Notes: generated from the sequence alone by a model not told the origin. Shown: positions 44,193 to 54,896, counted from the stretch's first letter. The stretch is DNA of 64,000 nucleotides from Bacillus sp. FJAT-25509 (GCF_001420605.1 NZ_LJIZ01000026.1:331028-395027), one strand, 5' to 3'. Made by a program: numbers and translations.

Positions 44193-46244
44193 ATGTTTAA
44201 GAAAATCTTTGGAGTGTTACAAAAAGTTGGTAAAGCGCTAATGCTTCCTGTTGCAATTTTACCAGCTGCTGGATTGTTACTTGCATTCGGTAATGCATTT
44301 CAAAATCCACAAACATTAAAGTATTTACCGTTTCTTGACGCGCACTGGTTCCAACTAGTAGCGAAAGTTATGGAACAATCTGGTGACATCATTTTTAGTA
44401 ATCTGTCATTATTATTCGCAGTAGGTGTTGCCGTAGGTTTAGCAGGAGGAGAAGGTGTTGCAGGTTTAGCTGCAATCGTTGGATTCCTGATTATGAATAA
44501 AACAATGAGTGTGTTCAAAGATGTTGGACAATATGTTGTTTTAGATAAAACATTAAATATTGCCAAATTTGATGATCCATCATTTGCTTATGTATTAGGG
44601 ATTCCTACACTACAAACTGGTGTATTTGGTGGTATTATAGTCGGTATTTTAGCTGCTTGGGCTTACAATAAATATTATGAAATTGATTTGCCATCATATT
44701 TAGGTTTCTTTGCAGGTAAGCGATTTGTACCGATTGCTACAGCGGCGTTTTCAGTTTTACTTGGTATTTTAATGTGCTTTATTTGGCCGCCAATTCAGCA
44801 CGGTTTAAACTCATTCTCACATAATATGATTGATGCGAATTTAACATTATCCGCATTCGTATTTGGTGTCATTGAGCGTTCATTAATTCCATTTGGTTTA
44901 CACCATATTTTCTATGCACCTTTCTGGTTTGAGTTTGGTTCATATACTGATAAAACAGGTATGGTTGTACACGGTGACCAAAAAATCTTCTTCGCTCAAT
45001 TAAAAGATGGAGTAAAATTAACTGCCGGTACATTCATGGTAGGTAAATTCCCATTCATGATGTTTGGTCTACCTGCTGCTGCACTAGCAATGTATCATGA
45101 AGCAAAACCTGAAAATAAAAAAATCGCTGGTGGTATTTTAGCATCAGCAGCATTAACTTCATTCTTAACAGGTATTACAGAGCCAATCGAATTCTCATTC
45201 TTATTTGTTGCTCCAGTATTATTTGGAATTCACGCAATCTTTGCTGGTTTATCATTTATGATCATGCAATTACTAAATGTTAAAATTGGTATGACTTTCT
45301 CAGGTGGTCTAATCGACTACTTATTATTCGGGGTTCTACCGAATAGAACTGGCTGGTGGTGGGTAATCATCGTTGGTCTAGCATTAGCAGTGATCTACTA
45401 CTTCGGTTTCCGATTTGCAATTAGAAAATGGGATTTAAAAACTCCAGGTCGTGAAGATGCAAAAGCTGAAGATACTACAAGTAATACTCCAGCTAATGAA
45501 TTACCATATGAAATTTTACAAGCTTTAGGTGGAAAAAGTAATATTTCTTCATTAGATGCATGTATCACACGATTACGTGTACAAGTTAATGCAAAAGATG
45601 AAGTAAATAAAGATCGTTTAAAAGCATTAGGTGCCGCTGGAGTTCTTGAAGTTGGAAATAATATTCAAGCAATTTTTGGACCTAAATCAGATACATTAAA
45701 ATCACAAATTAAAGACATTATGACTGGAAAAACACCAGTTGTTAGTCAAGATGCACATAAAGAAACAGCTTCAGCAGTAGATACTACTATTGAAGAAGCT
45801 ATTATTAATCCAATTGAAGGGGAAATTATCCCAATTACAGAAGTACCAGATCAGGTATTTTCTGGAAAAATGATGGGTGATGGCTTTGCAATTATTCCTT
45901 CAGAAGGTACAGTTGTATCTCCAGTTGATGGCGAAATTGTAAATGTATTCCCAACAAAACATGCGATTGGTATCTTATCAAATGGTGGAAAAGAAATTTT
46001 AATCCATATTGGAATCGATACTGTAAAACTAAATGGTGAAGGCTTTGAAGTACTGGTATCACAAGGTGAGAAAGTAACAAAAGGTCAACAATTAGTTAAA
46101 ATTGATTTACACTTTATTCGTGAAAATGCACCTTCTACAATTACACCTGTTGTATTTACAAACTTAGCTGAAGGACAACAAGTTGTAATCGAAAAACCAG
46201 GTAAGCAATCAAAAGGTGAAGTAGGCATCATTAAGATTAAATAA
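44193..46244 (+). CDS. ptsG: PTS glucose-specific EIICBA component PtsG
   Basis: A 683-residue glucose permease with domains IIC (1-415), IIB and IIA. IIC shows [35 protein letters not shown] and [15 protein letters not shown] has its phosphorylated cysteine in [14 protein letters not shown], and IIA its histidine in [14 protein letters not shown]. It imports glucose and also signals to GlcT. Its IIA could also serve NagP, which has none. The start at 44193 follows AGGAGG; an upstream in-frame start lacks a ribosome site. ptsH and ptsI follow. Confidence 0.95.
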   Translation: MFKKIFGVLQKVGKALMLPVAILPAAGLLLAFGNAFQNPQTLKYLPFLDAHWFQLVAKVMEQSGDIIFSNLSLLFAVGVAVGLAGGEGVAGLAAIVGFLIMNKTMSVFKDVGQYVVLDKTLNIAKFDDPSFAYVLGIPTLQTGVFGGIIVGILAAWAYNKYYEIDLPSYLGFFAGKRFVPIATAAFSVLLGILMCFIWPPIQHGLNSFSHNMIDANLTLSAFVFGVIERSLIPFGLHHIFYAPFWFEFGSYTDKTGMVVHGDQKIFFAQLKDGVKLTAGTFMVGKFPFMMFGLPAAALAMYHEAKPENKKIAGGILASAALTSFLTGITEPIEFSFLFVAPVLFGIHAIFAGLSFMIMQLLNVKIGMTFSGGLIDYLLFGVLPNRTGWWWVIIVGLALAVIYYFGFRFAIRKWDLKTPGREDAKAEDTTSNTPANELPYEILQALGGKSNISSLDACITRLRVQVNAKDEVNKDRLKALGAAGVLEVGNNIQAIFGPKSDTLKSQIKDIMTGKTPVVSQDAHKETASAVDTTIEEAIINPIEGEIIPITEVPDQVFSGKMMGDGFAIIPSEGTVVSPVDGEIVNVFPTKHAIGILSNGGKEILIHIGIDTVKLNGEGFEVLVSQGEKVTKGQQLVKIDLHFIRENAPSTITPVVFTNLAEGQQVVIEKPGKQSKGEVGIIKIK

Positions 46245-46277
46245 TTCTAATTAAATAGACGAAAAATGTTTGTTTTT

Positions 46278-46314
46278 AAAAGGGGTAGTATAGTTGACAC
46301 TATGCACCCCTTTT
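46278..46314 (+). terminator. Hairpin between ptsG and ptsH (partial terminator)
   Basis: AAAAGGGGT and ACCCCTTTT form the outer stem, with ATAGT/ACTAT inside. Only four Ts follow, so some read-through into ptsH is likely. Confidence 0.7.
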
Positions 46315-46336
46315 AATAGAATATTTATAGTAGGCC

Positions 46337-46352
46337 AAACGTCTATACCAAA
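46337..46352. promoter_or_regulatory. Weak NagR-like site upstream of ptsH
   Basis: AAACGTCTATACCAAA shares the GTCTATAC core with the nagP and nagA operators but less of the flanks. DasR, the Streptomyces counterpart, controls pts genes, so the idea is reasonable. Confidence 0.35.
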
Positions 46353-46386
46353 AATGTAGATTTAATCACAAAGGAGATAAATTATT

Positions 46387-46650
46387 ATGGAAAAGACTTT
46401 TAAAGTAACAGCTGATTCTGGAATCCACGCACGTCCAGCAACATTATTAGTAAACGTAGCAGGTAAATTTAATTCTGATATCAATCTTGAGTACAATGGT
46501 AAAACAGTTAACTTAAAATCAATCATGGGTGTAATGTCTTTAGGAATTCAACAAGGAACTGAGATCAAAATTAGTGCTAACGGTGAAGATGCAGAGCAAG
46601 CTCTAGCTGCAATCGAAGATACAATGAAAAAAGAAGGTTTAGGCGAATAA
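46387..46650 (+). CDS. ptsH: Phosphocarrier protein HPr
   Basis: An 87-residue PTS carrier. His14 in [11 protein letters not shown] takes phosphate from PtsI, and Ser45 in [12 protein letters not shown] is the site for HPr kinase in carbon catabolite control with CcpA. The numbering is one lower than usual because the N-terminus is one residue shorter. AAAGGAG precedes the ATG. It overlaps ptsI by one base. Confidence 0.97.
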   Translation: MEKTFKVTADSGIHARPATLLVNVAGKFNSDINLEYNGKTVNLKSIMGVMSLGIQQGTEIKISANGEDAEQALAAIEDTMKKEGLGE

Positions 46651-48359
46651 TGTCTTTACATATCAAAGGTATTGCCGCTTCTAGTGGAATTGCAATTGCA
46701 AAAGCATTTCGCTTAGAAAATCCTGAATTAAACATTGTTAAAAAACAAATTTCAGATATCGATGCTGAAATTGCTAAACTTGACAATGCAATTCAAGTTT
46801 CTAACACTGAATTAGAAAAAATTCGTGATCATGCGAATGCTGAACTTGGTGAAGATAAAGCTGCAATCTTTTCTGCGCACATCTTAGTTTTAAATGATCC
46901 AGAGCTAGTTAACCCAGTTAAAGATAAAATTAAGTCTGAAAGTGTAAACGCTGATTTTGCTATGAATGAAGTTGCTTCAATGTTCGTTCAAATGTTTGAA
47001 AGCATGGATAATGAATATATGAAGGAACGTGCTGCAGATATCCGCGATGTTACGAAACGTGTAATGGCGCATCTTTTATGTGTTACCATTTCTAACCCTG
47101 CCAATATTACTGAAGAAGTAATCATTATTGCAGAAGATTTAACACCATCTGATACAGCGCAATTAAACCGTAAATATGCTTTAGGTTTTACAACTGATAT
47201 TGGTGGTCGTACATCTCACTCAGCGATCATGGCTCGTTCTCTTGAAATACCTGCTGTTGTAGGGACAAAAGAAGTAACAAGTAAAATCGAAAATGGCGTA
47301 ATGGTCATTGTAGATGGATTAGATGGTCATGTAATAGTAGATCCTTCTAATGAAGAATTAGAAGAGTATAAAGCTAAAAAAGAAAAATTCGAGCTTCAAA
47401 AAGTTGAATGGGCTAAGCTGAAAAATGAGCCAACTGTTACAAAAGATGGACATCATGTTGAGTTAGTAGCTAATATTGGTACACCAAATGATGTAGAAGG
47501 CGTTATCAATAATGGTGGTGAAGGTGTTGGCCTTTACCGTACTGAGTTCCTATATATGGGACGCGATAACTTCCCATCAGAAGAAGAGCAGTTTGAATCT
47601 TATAAATCAGTTCTTGAAAGTATGGGTGACAAACCGGTAGTAGTAAGAACACTAGATATCGGTGGAGATAAAGAATTATCTTATTTACACTTACCAAAAG
47701 AAATGAACCCATTCTTAGGATACAGAGCGATTCGTTTATGTTTAGATCAGAAGGACATATTCCGTACTCAATTACGCGCATTACTTCGTGCTAGTGTTTA
47801 TGGTAATTTAAAAATTATGTTCCCGATGATTGCAACTTTAGATGAATTTAGAGCTGCAAAGGCTGTTTTATTAGAAGAAAAAGAACAGTTAATAAAAGAA
47901 AATGTTCAAGTCTCAGACAATATTGAAATTGGTATGATGGTTGAAATCCCTGCTTCTGCTGTTCTAGCAGATGTATTTGCTAAGGAAGTTGATTTCTTTA
48001 GTATTGGGACAAACGATTTAATCCAATATACAATGGCTGCAGACCGTATGAATGAACAGGTTGCATATTTATATCAACCATATAACCCATCTATTTTAAG
48101 ATTAGTTAAAATGGTAATCGATGCTGCAAATAAAGAAGGTAAATGGGCTGGAATGTGTGGAGAGATGGCTGGAGATGCATTAGCTATTCCTTTACTTGTT
48201 GGATTAGGCTTACATGAATTCTCTATGAGTGCTACTTCAATCCTACCTGCTCGTAGTCAAATGGCTAAACTTTCTAAAGCTGAGATGGAATTATTAGCTG
48301 AAAAAGCTTTATCTATGTCTACAGCTGAAGAAGTTGTTAATTTAGTAAATAGCATCTAA
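46650..48359 (+). CDS. ptsI: PTS enzyme I
   Basis: A 569-residue phosphotransferase that starts the PTS chain with phosphoenolpyruvate. The phosphorylated residue is His190 in [13 protein letters not shown]. The PEP-binding barrel includes [39 protein letters not shown] and the catalytic cysteine in [10 protein letters not shown]. The start overlaps the ptsH stop. A strong terminator closes the ptsGHI unit. Confidence 0.97.
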   Translation: MSLHIKGIAASSGIAIAKAFRLENPELNIVKKQISDIDAEIAKLDNAIQVSNTELEKIRDHANAELGEDKAAIFSAHILVLNDPELVNPVKDKIKSESVNADFAMNEVASMFVQMFESMDNEYMKERAADIRDVTKRVMAHLLCVTISNPANITEEVIIIAEDLTPSDTAQLNRKYALGFTTDIGGRTSHSAIMARSLEIPAVVGTKEVTSKIENGVMVIVDGLDGHVIVDPSNEELEEYKAKKEKFELQKVEWAKLKNEPTVTKDGHHVELVANIGTPNDVEGVINNGGEGVGLYRTEFLYMGRDNFPSEEEQFESYKSVLESMGDKPVVVRTLDIGGDKELSYLHLPKEMNPFLGYRAIRLCLDQKDIFRTQLRALLRASVYGNLKIMFPMIATLDEFRAAKAVLLEEKEQLIKENVQVSDNIEIGMMVEIPASAVLADVFAKEVDFFSIGTNDLIQYTMAADRMNEQVAYLYQPYNPSILRLVKMVIDAANKEGKWAGMCGEMAGDALAIPLLVGLGLHEFSMSATSILPARSQMAKLSKAEMELLAEKALSMSTAEEVVNLVNSI

Positions 48360-48394
48360 AATAAAACAACAGGGAAACCTGTTGTTTTATTTTT
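48360..48394 (+). terminator. Intrinsic terminator of ptsGHI
   Basis: AATAAAACAACAGG and CCTGTTGTTTTATT pair perfectly over GAAA; five Ts follow. Confidence 0.92.
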
Positions 48395-48531
48395 AGGATT
48401 TATATATATATTCAGTAACAAACCGAATCGAAAAGTTCCTACTGTTGACAAATTCGCTTCTTTAATTTAGTGTATGTTTAAATTATTAAACGAATAAGAT
48501 TATTTTTGGATAATAAAAGTAGGTGGAAGAT

Positions 48532-48831
48532 TTGAGTAAAGAAGCAATTGAAGTATTTAGAGAATGTATTCCCTTGTTCCAAGCGTTAAGCGATCCTTAT
48601 AGACAGGATATCATTTTAATGTTATCAGAAGGTGCAGCGCTAACTGTTAATGAAATTACAGAAAAAACTTCATTATCTAGACCTGCTATATCACATCATT
48701 TAAAGATATTGCGTGATAATCAATTAGTTCAAATTGAGCAAAAAGGCACTCATAGATATTATTCATTAGCAATTGATTCTTCTCTAGAATTACTTAAGAA
48801 ATTAATCATAACTGTTGAACAACATTGTTAA
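48532..48831 (+). CDS. ArsR-family transcriptional regulator
   Basis: A 99-residue winged-helix protein. LFQALSDPYRQDIILMLSEG, then EITEKTSLSRPAISHHLKIL (recognition helix) and QKGTHRYYSL (wing) are typical. There is no clear metal-binding cysteine pair, only one C-terminal cysteine, so it may sense something else. The TTG at 48532 follows AGGTGG; a GTG at 48523 lies within that site. The convergent nitroreductase gene is a possible target. Confidence 0.8.
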   Translation: MSKEAIEVFRECIPLFQALSDPYRQDIILMLSEGAALTVNEITEKTSLSRPAISHHLKILRDNQLVQIEQKGTHRYYSLAIDSSLELLKKLIITVEQHC

Positions 48832-48847
48832 TGAATCGTAATGACAT

Positions 48848-48881
48848 AAAAGGGACTCCGACTATTGTCAGAATCCCTTTT
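48848..48881. terminator. Bidirectional terminator
   Basis: AAAAGGGA and TCCCTTTT form the base of the stem between convergent genes. Confidence 0.75.
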
Positions 48882-48896
48882 ACTTTTCATGTACTA

Positions 48897-49511
48897 TTAA
48901 ATCCAAATAGACATTTCTTTTGCAGAAAAACGTTTAGTAGGATGTCCAGGTACTTTTTCTTTACCAATGGCAACCAACATCGTTGGAATATAGCGATCAT
49001 CAGTTAAGAAAGTTTCTTTAAATGCTTGTTCGTTAAATCCACCGATTGCACAAGTGTTCCAACCTTTCGCAGATGCAGCCATTATTAATTGCATACCAGC
49101 AAGAGAAGAATTCAAAATACCTTGTTCGCGATTACGTTGCTCTGTTGCATAAGCATTTTCAACATTGGCTTTTAATTTGTCTTTTGCTTCTTGTTTCATA
49201 AAACCAGCTTCCACTGCAGGTCCGAAAACTAAGTCAACATTTTTTGCTGATTGTGTATCGGCTAATACAGCAATTACACATGAAGCATCTTTAATCTGAC
49301 CTTGGTTATATGCAACAGGTAATAATTTACCTTGTGCGTTTTCACCATGGAATACAACGAATTTCCAATGTTGTAAATTCCAAGCAGATGGTGCAGTCAT
49401 TGCAGCATCAAGAAGCTCAGTAATTTCACTGCTACTGATTTCAGTAGAAGAGTCGAATACTCGAGTAGAGTTTCGTTCTTTAATCATTTCAAAAAATTGT
49501 TCATTTTTCAT
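48897..49511 (-). CDS. Nitroreductase-family protein
   Basis: A 204-residue FMN-dependent oxidoreductase. RNSTRVFDSST at the start, MTAPSAWNLQHWKFVVFHG in the flavin-binding region and GWNTCAIGGFNEQAFKE near the end are typical of the NfnB/YodC group. It should reduce nitro compounds or quinones with NAD(P)H. The ATG at 49511 follows GGAGG at eight bases. It faces the ArsR gene. Confidence 0.85.
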   Translation of the reverse strand: MKNEQFFEMIKERNSTRVFDSSTEISSSEITELLDAAMTAPSAWNLQHWKFVVFHGENAQGKLLPVAYNQGQIKDASCVIAVLADTQSAKNVDLVFGPAVEAGFMKQEAKDKLKANVENAYATEQRNREQGILNSSLAGMQLIMAASAKGWNTCAIGGFNEQAFKETFLTDDRYIPTMLVAIGKEKVPGHPTKRFSAKEMSIWI

Positions 49512-49732
49512 ATGAAATACCTCCAAATATTAGGTGCATTAGTTACATTTTTATGTACTTATTTAATATAGATAGTTCCATTATTAGAGTCAACAAATTA
49601 GTGTTGAAATAACCTAAATTTAATTTGAATAAGGTTTAGTTTACTTATTTTTTTATAAGAATAGCTCATGCTTTTTTATTAATAATTTTTATGGTAATTT
49701 TATTTGTGGATATTAAATGAGGAGTGTGTAAA

Positions 49733-50632
49733 ATGGAAGCAATTAATTTAAAAGATTTACAAGTTGGATTTATCGGAATTGGCGTTATGGGTAAAAGTAT
49801 GGCAAAGCATTTAATCAATGCAGGTGCAAAATTACATATTTATAACCGTACAAAAGAAAAAGCAAATGAATTAATTGATTTAGGTGCTACTTGGTATGAT
49901 ACACCTAAAGAATTAGCACCAAATTGTCAGGTTATTTGTACGATGGTCGGTTATCCAAGTGACTTAGAAGAAGTATATTTTGGCGATAATGGGATCATCC
50001 AATCGGCTTCAAAAGGGACGACTTTTATCGACTTTACAACTTCGACACCAACTTTAGCAAAAAAAATTGATGAACTAACGAAATCAGTAGGTATGTCATC
50101 ATTAGATGCACCTGTGTCAGGTGGGGATTTAGGGGCAAGAGAAGCTAGATTAGCGATTATGGTTGGTGGAGAAGAAGAAACTTTTCATAAAATGTCCACA
50201 TTATTTGATGTTTTAGGAAAAAATATTGCTTATCATGGAAATGCTGGTAGTGGACAACATGTAAAAATGTGTAATCAGATTGCAATAGCTTCAGGTATGT
50301 TAGGAGTTTGTGAGGCGCTTGCATATGCTTCATCAGCAGGATTAGACGGTGAAAAAGTATTAGGAAGTATTTCTACTGGTGCAGCAGGTAGTTGGTCATT
50401 ATCTAATTTAGCACCTCGTGTATTAAGAGGCGATTTCGAGCCAGGATTCTATATTAAACATTTTATAAAAGATATGGGAATCGCAATTGAAGAAGCGGAA
50501 AAGATGGAATTAAATCTACCAGGACTTTTACTTGCAAAAAAATGCTACGATGAACTGTCTAAAAATGGTTTAGATGAAAAAGGAACGCAAGCACTTTATA
50601 CTTTATACGATCCGTCTCACCACATTCAATAA
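49733..50632 (+). CDS. ykwC: NAD(P)-dependent oxidoreductase YkwC (3-hydroxyisobutyrate dehydrogenase family)
   Basis: A 299-residue beta-hydroxyacid dehydrogenase. VGFIGIGVMGKSMAKHLI binds NAD(P), DAPVSGGDLGAREARLAIM is the substrate loop and GSGQHVKMCNQIAI holds the catalytic lysine. B. subtilis ykwC lies in the same region after the ptsI group, which supports the name. The substrate is not known. The ATG at 49733 follows GAGGAGTG. An RDD-family gene follows after 22 bases. Confidence 0.85.
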   Translation: MEAINLKDLQVGFIGIGVMGKSMAKHLINAGAKLHIYNRTKEKANELIDLGATWYDTPKELAPNCQVICTMVGYPSDLEEVYFGDNGIIQSASKGTTFIDFTTSTPTLAKKIDELTKSVGMSSLDAPVSGGDLGAREARLAIMVGGEEETFHKMSTLFDVLGKNIAYHGNAGSGQHVKMCNQIAIASGMLGVCEALAYASSAGLDGEKVLGSISTGAAGSWSLSNLAPRVLRGDFEPGFYIKHFIKDMGIAIEEAEKMELNLPGLLLAKKCYDELSKNGLDEKGTQALYTLYDPSHHIQ

Positions 50633-50654
50633 TTTAATGAATAGAGGTTAACAA

Positions 50655-51104
50655 GTGCAGAATTTTCAACTTGCAAAGTTTTATCAACGATTAAGTGCGT
50701 TTTTATTCGATACGTTTATTGTTTCAGTAGCCTATGGGATCATTATCGCTATTATTACAATGAATCCTGAGAAGATATTAAGTCGTTTTAATTCTACATC
50801 AGGAAATTCAACGGTCGATTTAATCGTTATTTCAATTATTATGATCATATTATTTGTAGTTGTTCCACAATTTAATAAAGGGATGACATTTGGTCAAAGA
50901 TTTTTAGCTATTAAAATGATAAAAGATAACTATGAAGAAACAACAATGATCCTATTTTTCATTCGTTTTATCTTTATCGCAGCAATATCAGTTCTACTTT
51001 TAGGTGTACCATTAATAGTTAATGTCTATTTAATGTTATTTAGAAAAGACCATAAAACAATTCAAGATTTGTTATTCAAAACAAGAGTAATACAAGCTAG
51101 ATAA
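50655..51104 (+). CDS. RDD-family membrane protein
   Basis: A 149-residue protein with three to four membrane helices. QRLSAFLFDTFIV has the Arg-Asp pair that names the family, and KGMTFGQRFLAIKMI and FRKDHKTIQDLLFKTRV are its other blocks. RDD proteins may act as cation antiporters or as membrane parts of larger systems; there is no clue here. The start is a GTG after AGAGG. It is probably co-transcribed with ykwC. Confidence 0.82.
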   Translation: MQNFQLAKFYQRLSAFLFDTFIVSVAYGIIIAIITMNPEKILSRFNSTSGNSTVDLIVISIIMIILFVVVPQFNKGMTFGQRFLAIKMIKDNYEETTMILFFIRFIFIAAISVLLLGVPLIVNVYLMLFRKDHKTIQDLLFKTRVIQAR

Positions 51105-51145
51105 AAAAAGCAGGGAAGGATTAAGATATCCACCCCTGCTTTTTT
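51104..51145. terminator. Bidirectional terminator
   Basis: AAAAAAGCAGGG and CCCTGCTTTTTT form the stem between convergent genes. Confidence 0.88.
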
Positions 51146-51163
51146 ATTTCCGTAATTTAGCTT

Positions 51164-52324
51164 TTAATTTCTAAGACTAGTTACAAACTCTTCTAATCGA
51201 TCACACGCAAGTTCTAGTTCCTTCATTGAATAAGCGTAAGATAGTCGAATATATGAATCTCCATATTCAGAAAAAGCTTCTCCTGGAATAACCGCCAGAT
51301 TATGTTTTTCTACTAGATTTAGTGCGAATTCCATGGAAGGCATATTGAATTCTTTAATTGAAGGGAATAAATAAAATGCACCTTCTGGCTTAATACAAGG
51401 TAGCCCCATCTTTTCTAATCGATCAATCATATAATTACGTCTTATTTTATATTCCTTTGCCATTTCGATCGGAGAATCAATGCAATCAGTTAATGCTGTA
51501 ATTGCTGCATATTGAGAGATTGATGTAGCGCATGATACGTTATACTGATGCACTTTTAAGATTTCCTGAGCTAAATAAGCAGGCGCATAGATAAAACCAA
51601 TTCTCCAACCAGTCATAGAATGTGATTTACTAAGACCGTTTATGACAATTGTCTTTTCTCTCATTCCAGGGAAACTGGCAATAGAAGTATGAGTAGTATC
51701 ATATGTCAGTTCACTATAGATTTCATCAGATAAAATGAATAGATCTTTCTGAGATAAATAGTTAGCTAAATTCTCAAGTTCCTCTTTCGTTAATGTGACA
51801 CCTGTTGGGTTATTTGGATAAGGTAAAACAATACAGCGTGTTTTTTCAGTAATCTGTTCTTCTAATAATTCAGGCGTTATTTTAAAACCACTAGTAGATG
51901 TATCTACAAATACTGGTTTTGCACCACATGTTTGAATAATTGGTGCATAGCCAGGATAGATTGGTGCTGGAAGAATAACCTCACAATCATCGTTAAGAAT
52001 TGTTCTAAATGTAACGTCGAGTGCTTGACTAGCTCCTACTGTAACGATTACTTCGTTCGTTGGATCATAGGATAAAGAATATTTTTTCTGTAAAAAATTA
52101 GAAGCAGAATTTCTAAGTGCAGGCAGTCCTGCATTAGGGGTATAAACTGTTTGATTTTGATTAATTGCATGAATAGCAGCTTCTTTAATAGGTGCTGGAG
52201 TTGGAAAATCAGGTTGACCCAATGTTAATGCAATGACATTGTCATATTTTTCAATTTTTTGGGCAAATTTTCTAATACCAGAGATTTGAATTTCTTTTAC
52301 ACTTTCGTTTATAAATCTGTTCAT
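51164..52324 (-). CDS. patA: Aromatic/N-acetyl-L,L-diaminopimelate aminotransferase PatA
   Basis: A 386-residue class I/II PLP enzyme. The PLP lysine is in INGLSKSHSMTGWRIG; PNNPTGVTLTKEEL and LSDEIYSELTYD are the usual cofactor blocks, and IRLSYAYSMKELE includes the carboxylate-binding arginine. It is close to B. subtilis PatA, which acts in lysine synthesis and on aromatic amino acids. Its place after ykwC and before ykyB agrees with B. subtilis. GAGGGA precedes the ATG. Confidence 0.88.
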   Translation of the reverse strand: MNRFINESVKEIQISGIRKFAQKIEKYDNVIALTLGQPDFPTPAPIKEAAIHAINQNQTVYTPNAGLPALRNSASNFLQKKYSLSYDPTNEVIVTVGASQALDVTFRTILNDDCEVILPAPIYPGYAPIIQTCGAKPVFVDTSTSGFKITPELLEEQITEKTRCIVLPYPNNPTGVTLTKEELENLANYLSQKDLFILSDEIYSELTYDTTHTSIASFPGMREKTIVINGLSKSHSMTGWRIGFIYAPAYLAQEILKVHQYNVSCATSISQYAAITALTDCIDSPIEMAKEYKIRRNYMIDRLEKMGLPCIKPEGAFYLFPSIKEFNMPSMEFALNLVEKHNLAVIPGEAFSEYGDSYIRLSYAYSMKELELACDRLEEFVTSLRN

Positions 52325-52470
52325 TTTATATCCCTCAACTTATTATTTTTATATTAAAATTAAAACTTTTTAATCGAACTATTCAATGAAATTTCCTTCA
52401 TTTTACCATATAATAAAAAAAGTATTTAGTAGTGAAATAATTTGATTGACTAAAGAAGGTGAGTAAAAAC

Positions 52471-53415
52471 TTGTTACAAGTAATCGGAATAACTAAAAAT
52501 AAAGTTATCGATCGTAATATAACGATTGCAGATGCTAAATCAAATAATTACCTATGGTACTGGGTAGATATTAATGAACCGACCGAAGATGAGATTCAAC
52601 TTTTATCAACTGAATTTAATTTTCATCCTTTAGCGATTGAAGATTGTTTGGAATATGTACAACGACCTAAACTTGACTACTATGAAGGATATCATTTTTT
52701 AATTTTGCACGAATTAAATAAATTAGACTTAGATGAAACGGAATTGGATATTTTTGTAAGTGATCATTATGTTATCACCTTTCATATACATAAAAGTCCG
52801 ATTGTACAACTAGTTTTAGATAATATAATGTCAGATCGTCGAGCTTCGAAGAGTCCACTTCATTTAACTCATCGAATTATTGATGAGCTTGTAGATAGTT
52901 ATTTTCCATTAATTTATCGTTTGGAGGATGAACTATCAGACCTAGAAATTGATCCATTAAGGAAACAAGTAGATAATGCTGTAGAAAGATTATATGATAC
53001 TAAATCAGATTTATCGAAATTAAGAAGAACGATTTTACCAACGCGTGATTTATTATATCGAATCCTTAACTCGAATCGATTTAAAGATATATCTGAACAT
53101 CGAATTTATTTTGAAGATATACACGATCATTTAATGAAGCTTTCGGATATGATTGAGACGAATCGAGATTTAGCTTCTGATATTCGAGAAAGCTATTTTT
53201 CATTAAGCTCAGAAAAAATGAATAATATTATGAAAACATTAACAATCATATCATCTTTCTTTTTACCACTAACGTTTATCGTAGGTTTATATGGAATGAA
53301 TTTCCACTATATGCCAGAATTAACATGGAAATATGGTTACTTATTTATCTTAATTTTAATGGGATTTGTTACGATCATAATGTACATATTTTTTAAAAGA
53401 AAAGGTTGGTTTTAA
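52471..53415 (+). CDS. corA: CorA-family divalent cation transporter
   Basis: A 314-residue channel-type transporter for magnesium or related ions. Residues 1-250 are the cytoplasmic funnel; two C-terminal helices follow, with the GMN selectivity motif in IVGLYGMNFHYMPE between them. The TTG at 52471 follows AAGGTGA at eight bases; a GTG at 52459 lies within that site. Which ion it carries cannot be told. A terminator follows. Confidence 0.88.
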   Translation: MLQVIGITKNKVIDRNITIADAKSNNYLWYWVDINEPTEDEIQLLSTEFNFHPLAIEDCLEYVQRPKLDYYEGYHFLILHELNKLDLDETELDIFVSDHYVITFHIHKSPIVQLVLDNIMSDRRASKSPLHLTHRIIDELVDSYFPLIYRLEDELSDLEIDPLRKQVDNAVERLYDTKSDLSKLRRTILPTRDLLYRILNSNRFKDISEHRIYFEDIHDHLMKLSDMIETNRDLASDIRESYFSLSSEKMNNIMKTLTIISSFFLPLTFIVGLYGMNFHYMPELTWKYGYLFILILMGFVTIIMYIFFKRKGWF

Positions 53416-53447
53416 GTCGTTAAGCGCTTAAGCTTGACGACTTTTCT
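53414..53447 (+). terminator. Intrinsic terminator of corA
   Basis: AAGTCGT/ACGACTT with an inner AAGC/GCTT; it starts inside the stop codon. Confidence 0.75.
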
Positions 53448-53579
53448 TATATTTTAGAATACTTTGTAATAATGTGACGTTCTATGTAGAAATGTTTTTT
53501 TCGAATTTTTTGTATTAATAATTAGAAGTTTAAATAACTATGTTATAATTTGTTGAAAGAAGGGGTGGGGGACACTTTA

Positions 53580-54896
53580 ATGCTGCAATTAAAAGATTTA
53601 TTAATTCAATTTGCAATCATAATCATTCCGGTCTTTTTATACGAAATGTTCTGGCTTAGTAGATACCACAATACAAGCCCGAAACAAAATAGAATATTAG
53701 TTGGATTGCTAACTTTTTTTAATATTTTTATTTGCTTGCTTTACCCAATTCACATTAGTAAAAGCATGGCTATTACTTTTAGTATTTTATTAATCTATTC
53801 ATCTATTTTATATGGTGGAAGATTGATCGGAACGATTATTATTTTAACGAAAGCAGTTTTTGTGTATTTGCTATATGGTTTAGCATCTTTGAAATCTTTT
53901 CCTTTTGAATTGATTTCGTGTATTTTACCATTTATTGTTTCACCACATTGGGTTAGTTTTTCTAAACGAAAGAAATTTGCTTTAAGTATACTAATGCCAA
54001 TTTTATTTTCGTTCAGTATGGTCTGTTTGCTTTATTATGAAGCAACGGTTAATGGTATTAAAGAGTACCAATCAGATCAAACAATTTTTTCGGCGTGCAT
54101 ATTTTTTACTGTTTTAACAATTACAATGCTGTTTCATGTTTATTTACGAGAGTTTCTATTTGAAAATGCTGAAATTCGTGTTCAAATGCAGAAATCGGAG
54201 AAATTAAATATGGTGAGTGAACTTGCGGCGAGTGTAGCTCATGAAGTTAGAAATCCATTAACAGTTGTAAGGGGTTTCATTCAGTTGATTGAGAATCAAG
54301 AAAGTGGAACGAATAGGGAGTATATGAAACTTGTATTAGCTGAACTAGACCGAGCAGAAAATATCATTTCGGATTATTTAAACTTAGCTAGACCTCAAAT
54401 TGAAGAAAAGAAAATAATCAATATGACAGAGCAATTGAATGAAGTAACAACATTAATGTCGAGTTACGCCTCACTGCAAGGTGCTTTCTTACAAGTAAAT
54501 GTAAATGAGGATATGTATACTGTCGGAGATCGAGCTAAGCTTAAACAAGCAATCATTAATGTTCTAAAAAATGGCGTAGAAGCTATAAAGGACACGAAAG
54601 GTTATATTAAGATTGAAGCTAATATTGAGAAAGAAAGAGATCGAGAGTACATACGAATTGTTGTTAAAGATAATGGAGTAGGTATGTCAAAAGCACAATT
54701 GGACCGGTTAGGACAACCTTTTTATTCTTTAAAAGAAAAAGGAACAGGTCTTGGACTAATGGTTACCTTTAGTATCATTGAAGCCCATAAGGGAACGATT
54801 GAGTATTTAAGTGAAGAGGGTAAAGGTACTGAAGTTCATATTGTGTTACCAGCATACCATCAAGAACAGAGTGAAGAGATCCAAATGAAAGAATAA
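53580..54896 (+). CDS. KinB-like membrane sensor histidine kinase
   Basis: A 438-residue kinase with about six membrane helices in residues 8-205 (LytS/5TM-type sensor) and a HisKA/HATPase core. The phosphorylated histidine is in SVAHEVRNPLTVVRGFIQLI; the ATP site shows NVLKNGVEAI, VKDNGVGMS and KGTGLGLMVT. The layout is that of KinB, which starts the sporulation phosphorelay. B. subtilis has kinA, a soluble kinase, next to patA, so this locus differs. The ATG at 53580 follows GGGGG. No response regulator is adjacent. Confidence 0.85.
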   Translation: MLQLKDLLIQFAIIIIPVFLYEMFWLSRYHNTSPKQNRILVGLLTFFNIFICLLYPIHISKSMAITFSILLIYSSILYGGRLIGTIIILTKAVFVYLLYGLASLKSFPFELISCILPFIVSPHWVSFSKRKKFALSILMPILFSFSMVCLLYYEATVNGIKEYQSDQTIFSACIFFTVLTITMLFHVYLREFLFENAEIRVQMQKSEKLNMVSELAASVAHEVRNPLTVVRGFIQLIENQESGTNREYMKLVLAELDRAENIISDYLNLARPQIEEKKIINMTEQLNEVTTLMSSYASLQGAFLQVNVNEDMYTVGDRAKLKQAIINVLKNGVEAIKDTKGYIKIEANIEKERDREYIRIVVKDNGVGMSKAQLDRLGQPFYSLKEKGTGLGLMVTFSIIEAHKGTIEYLSEEGKGTEVHIVLPAYHQEQSEEIQMKE

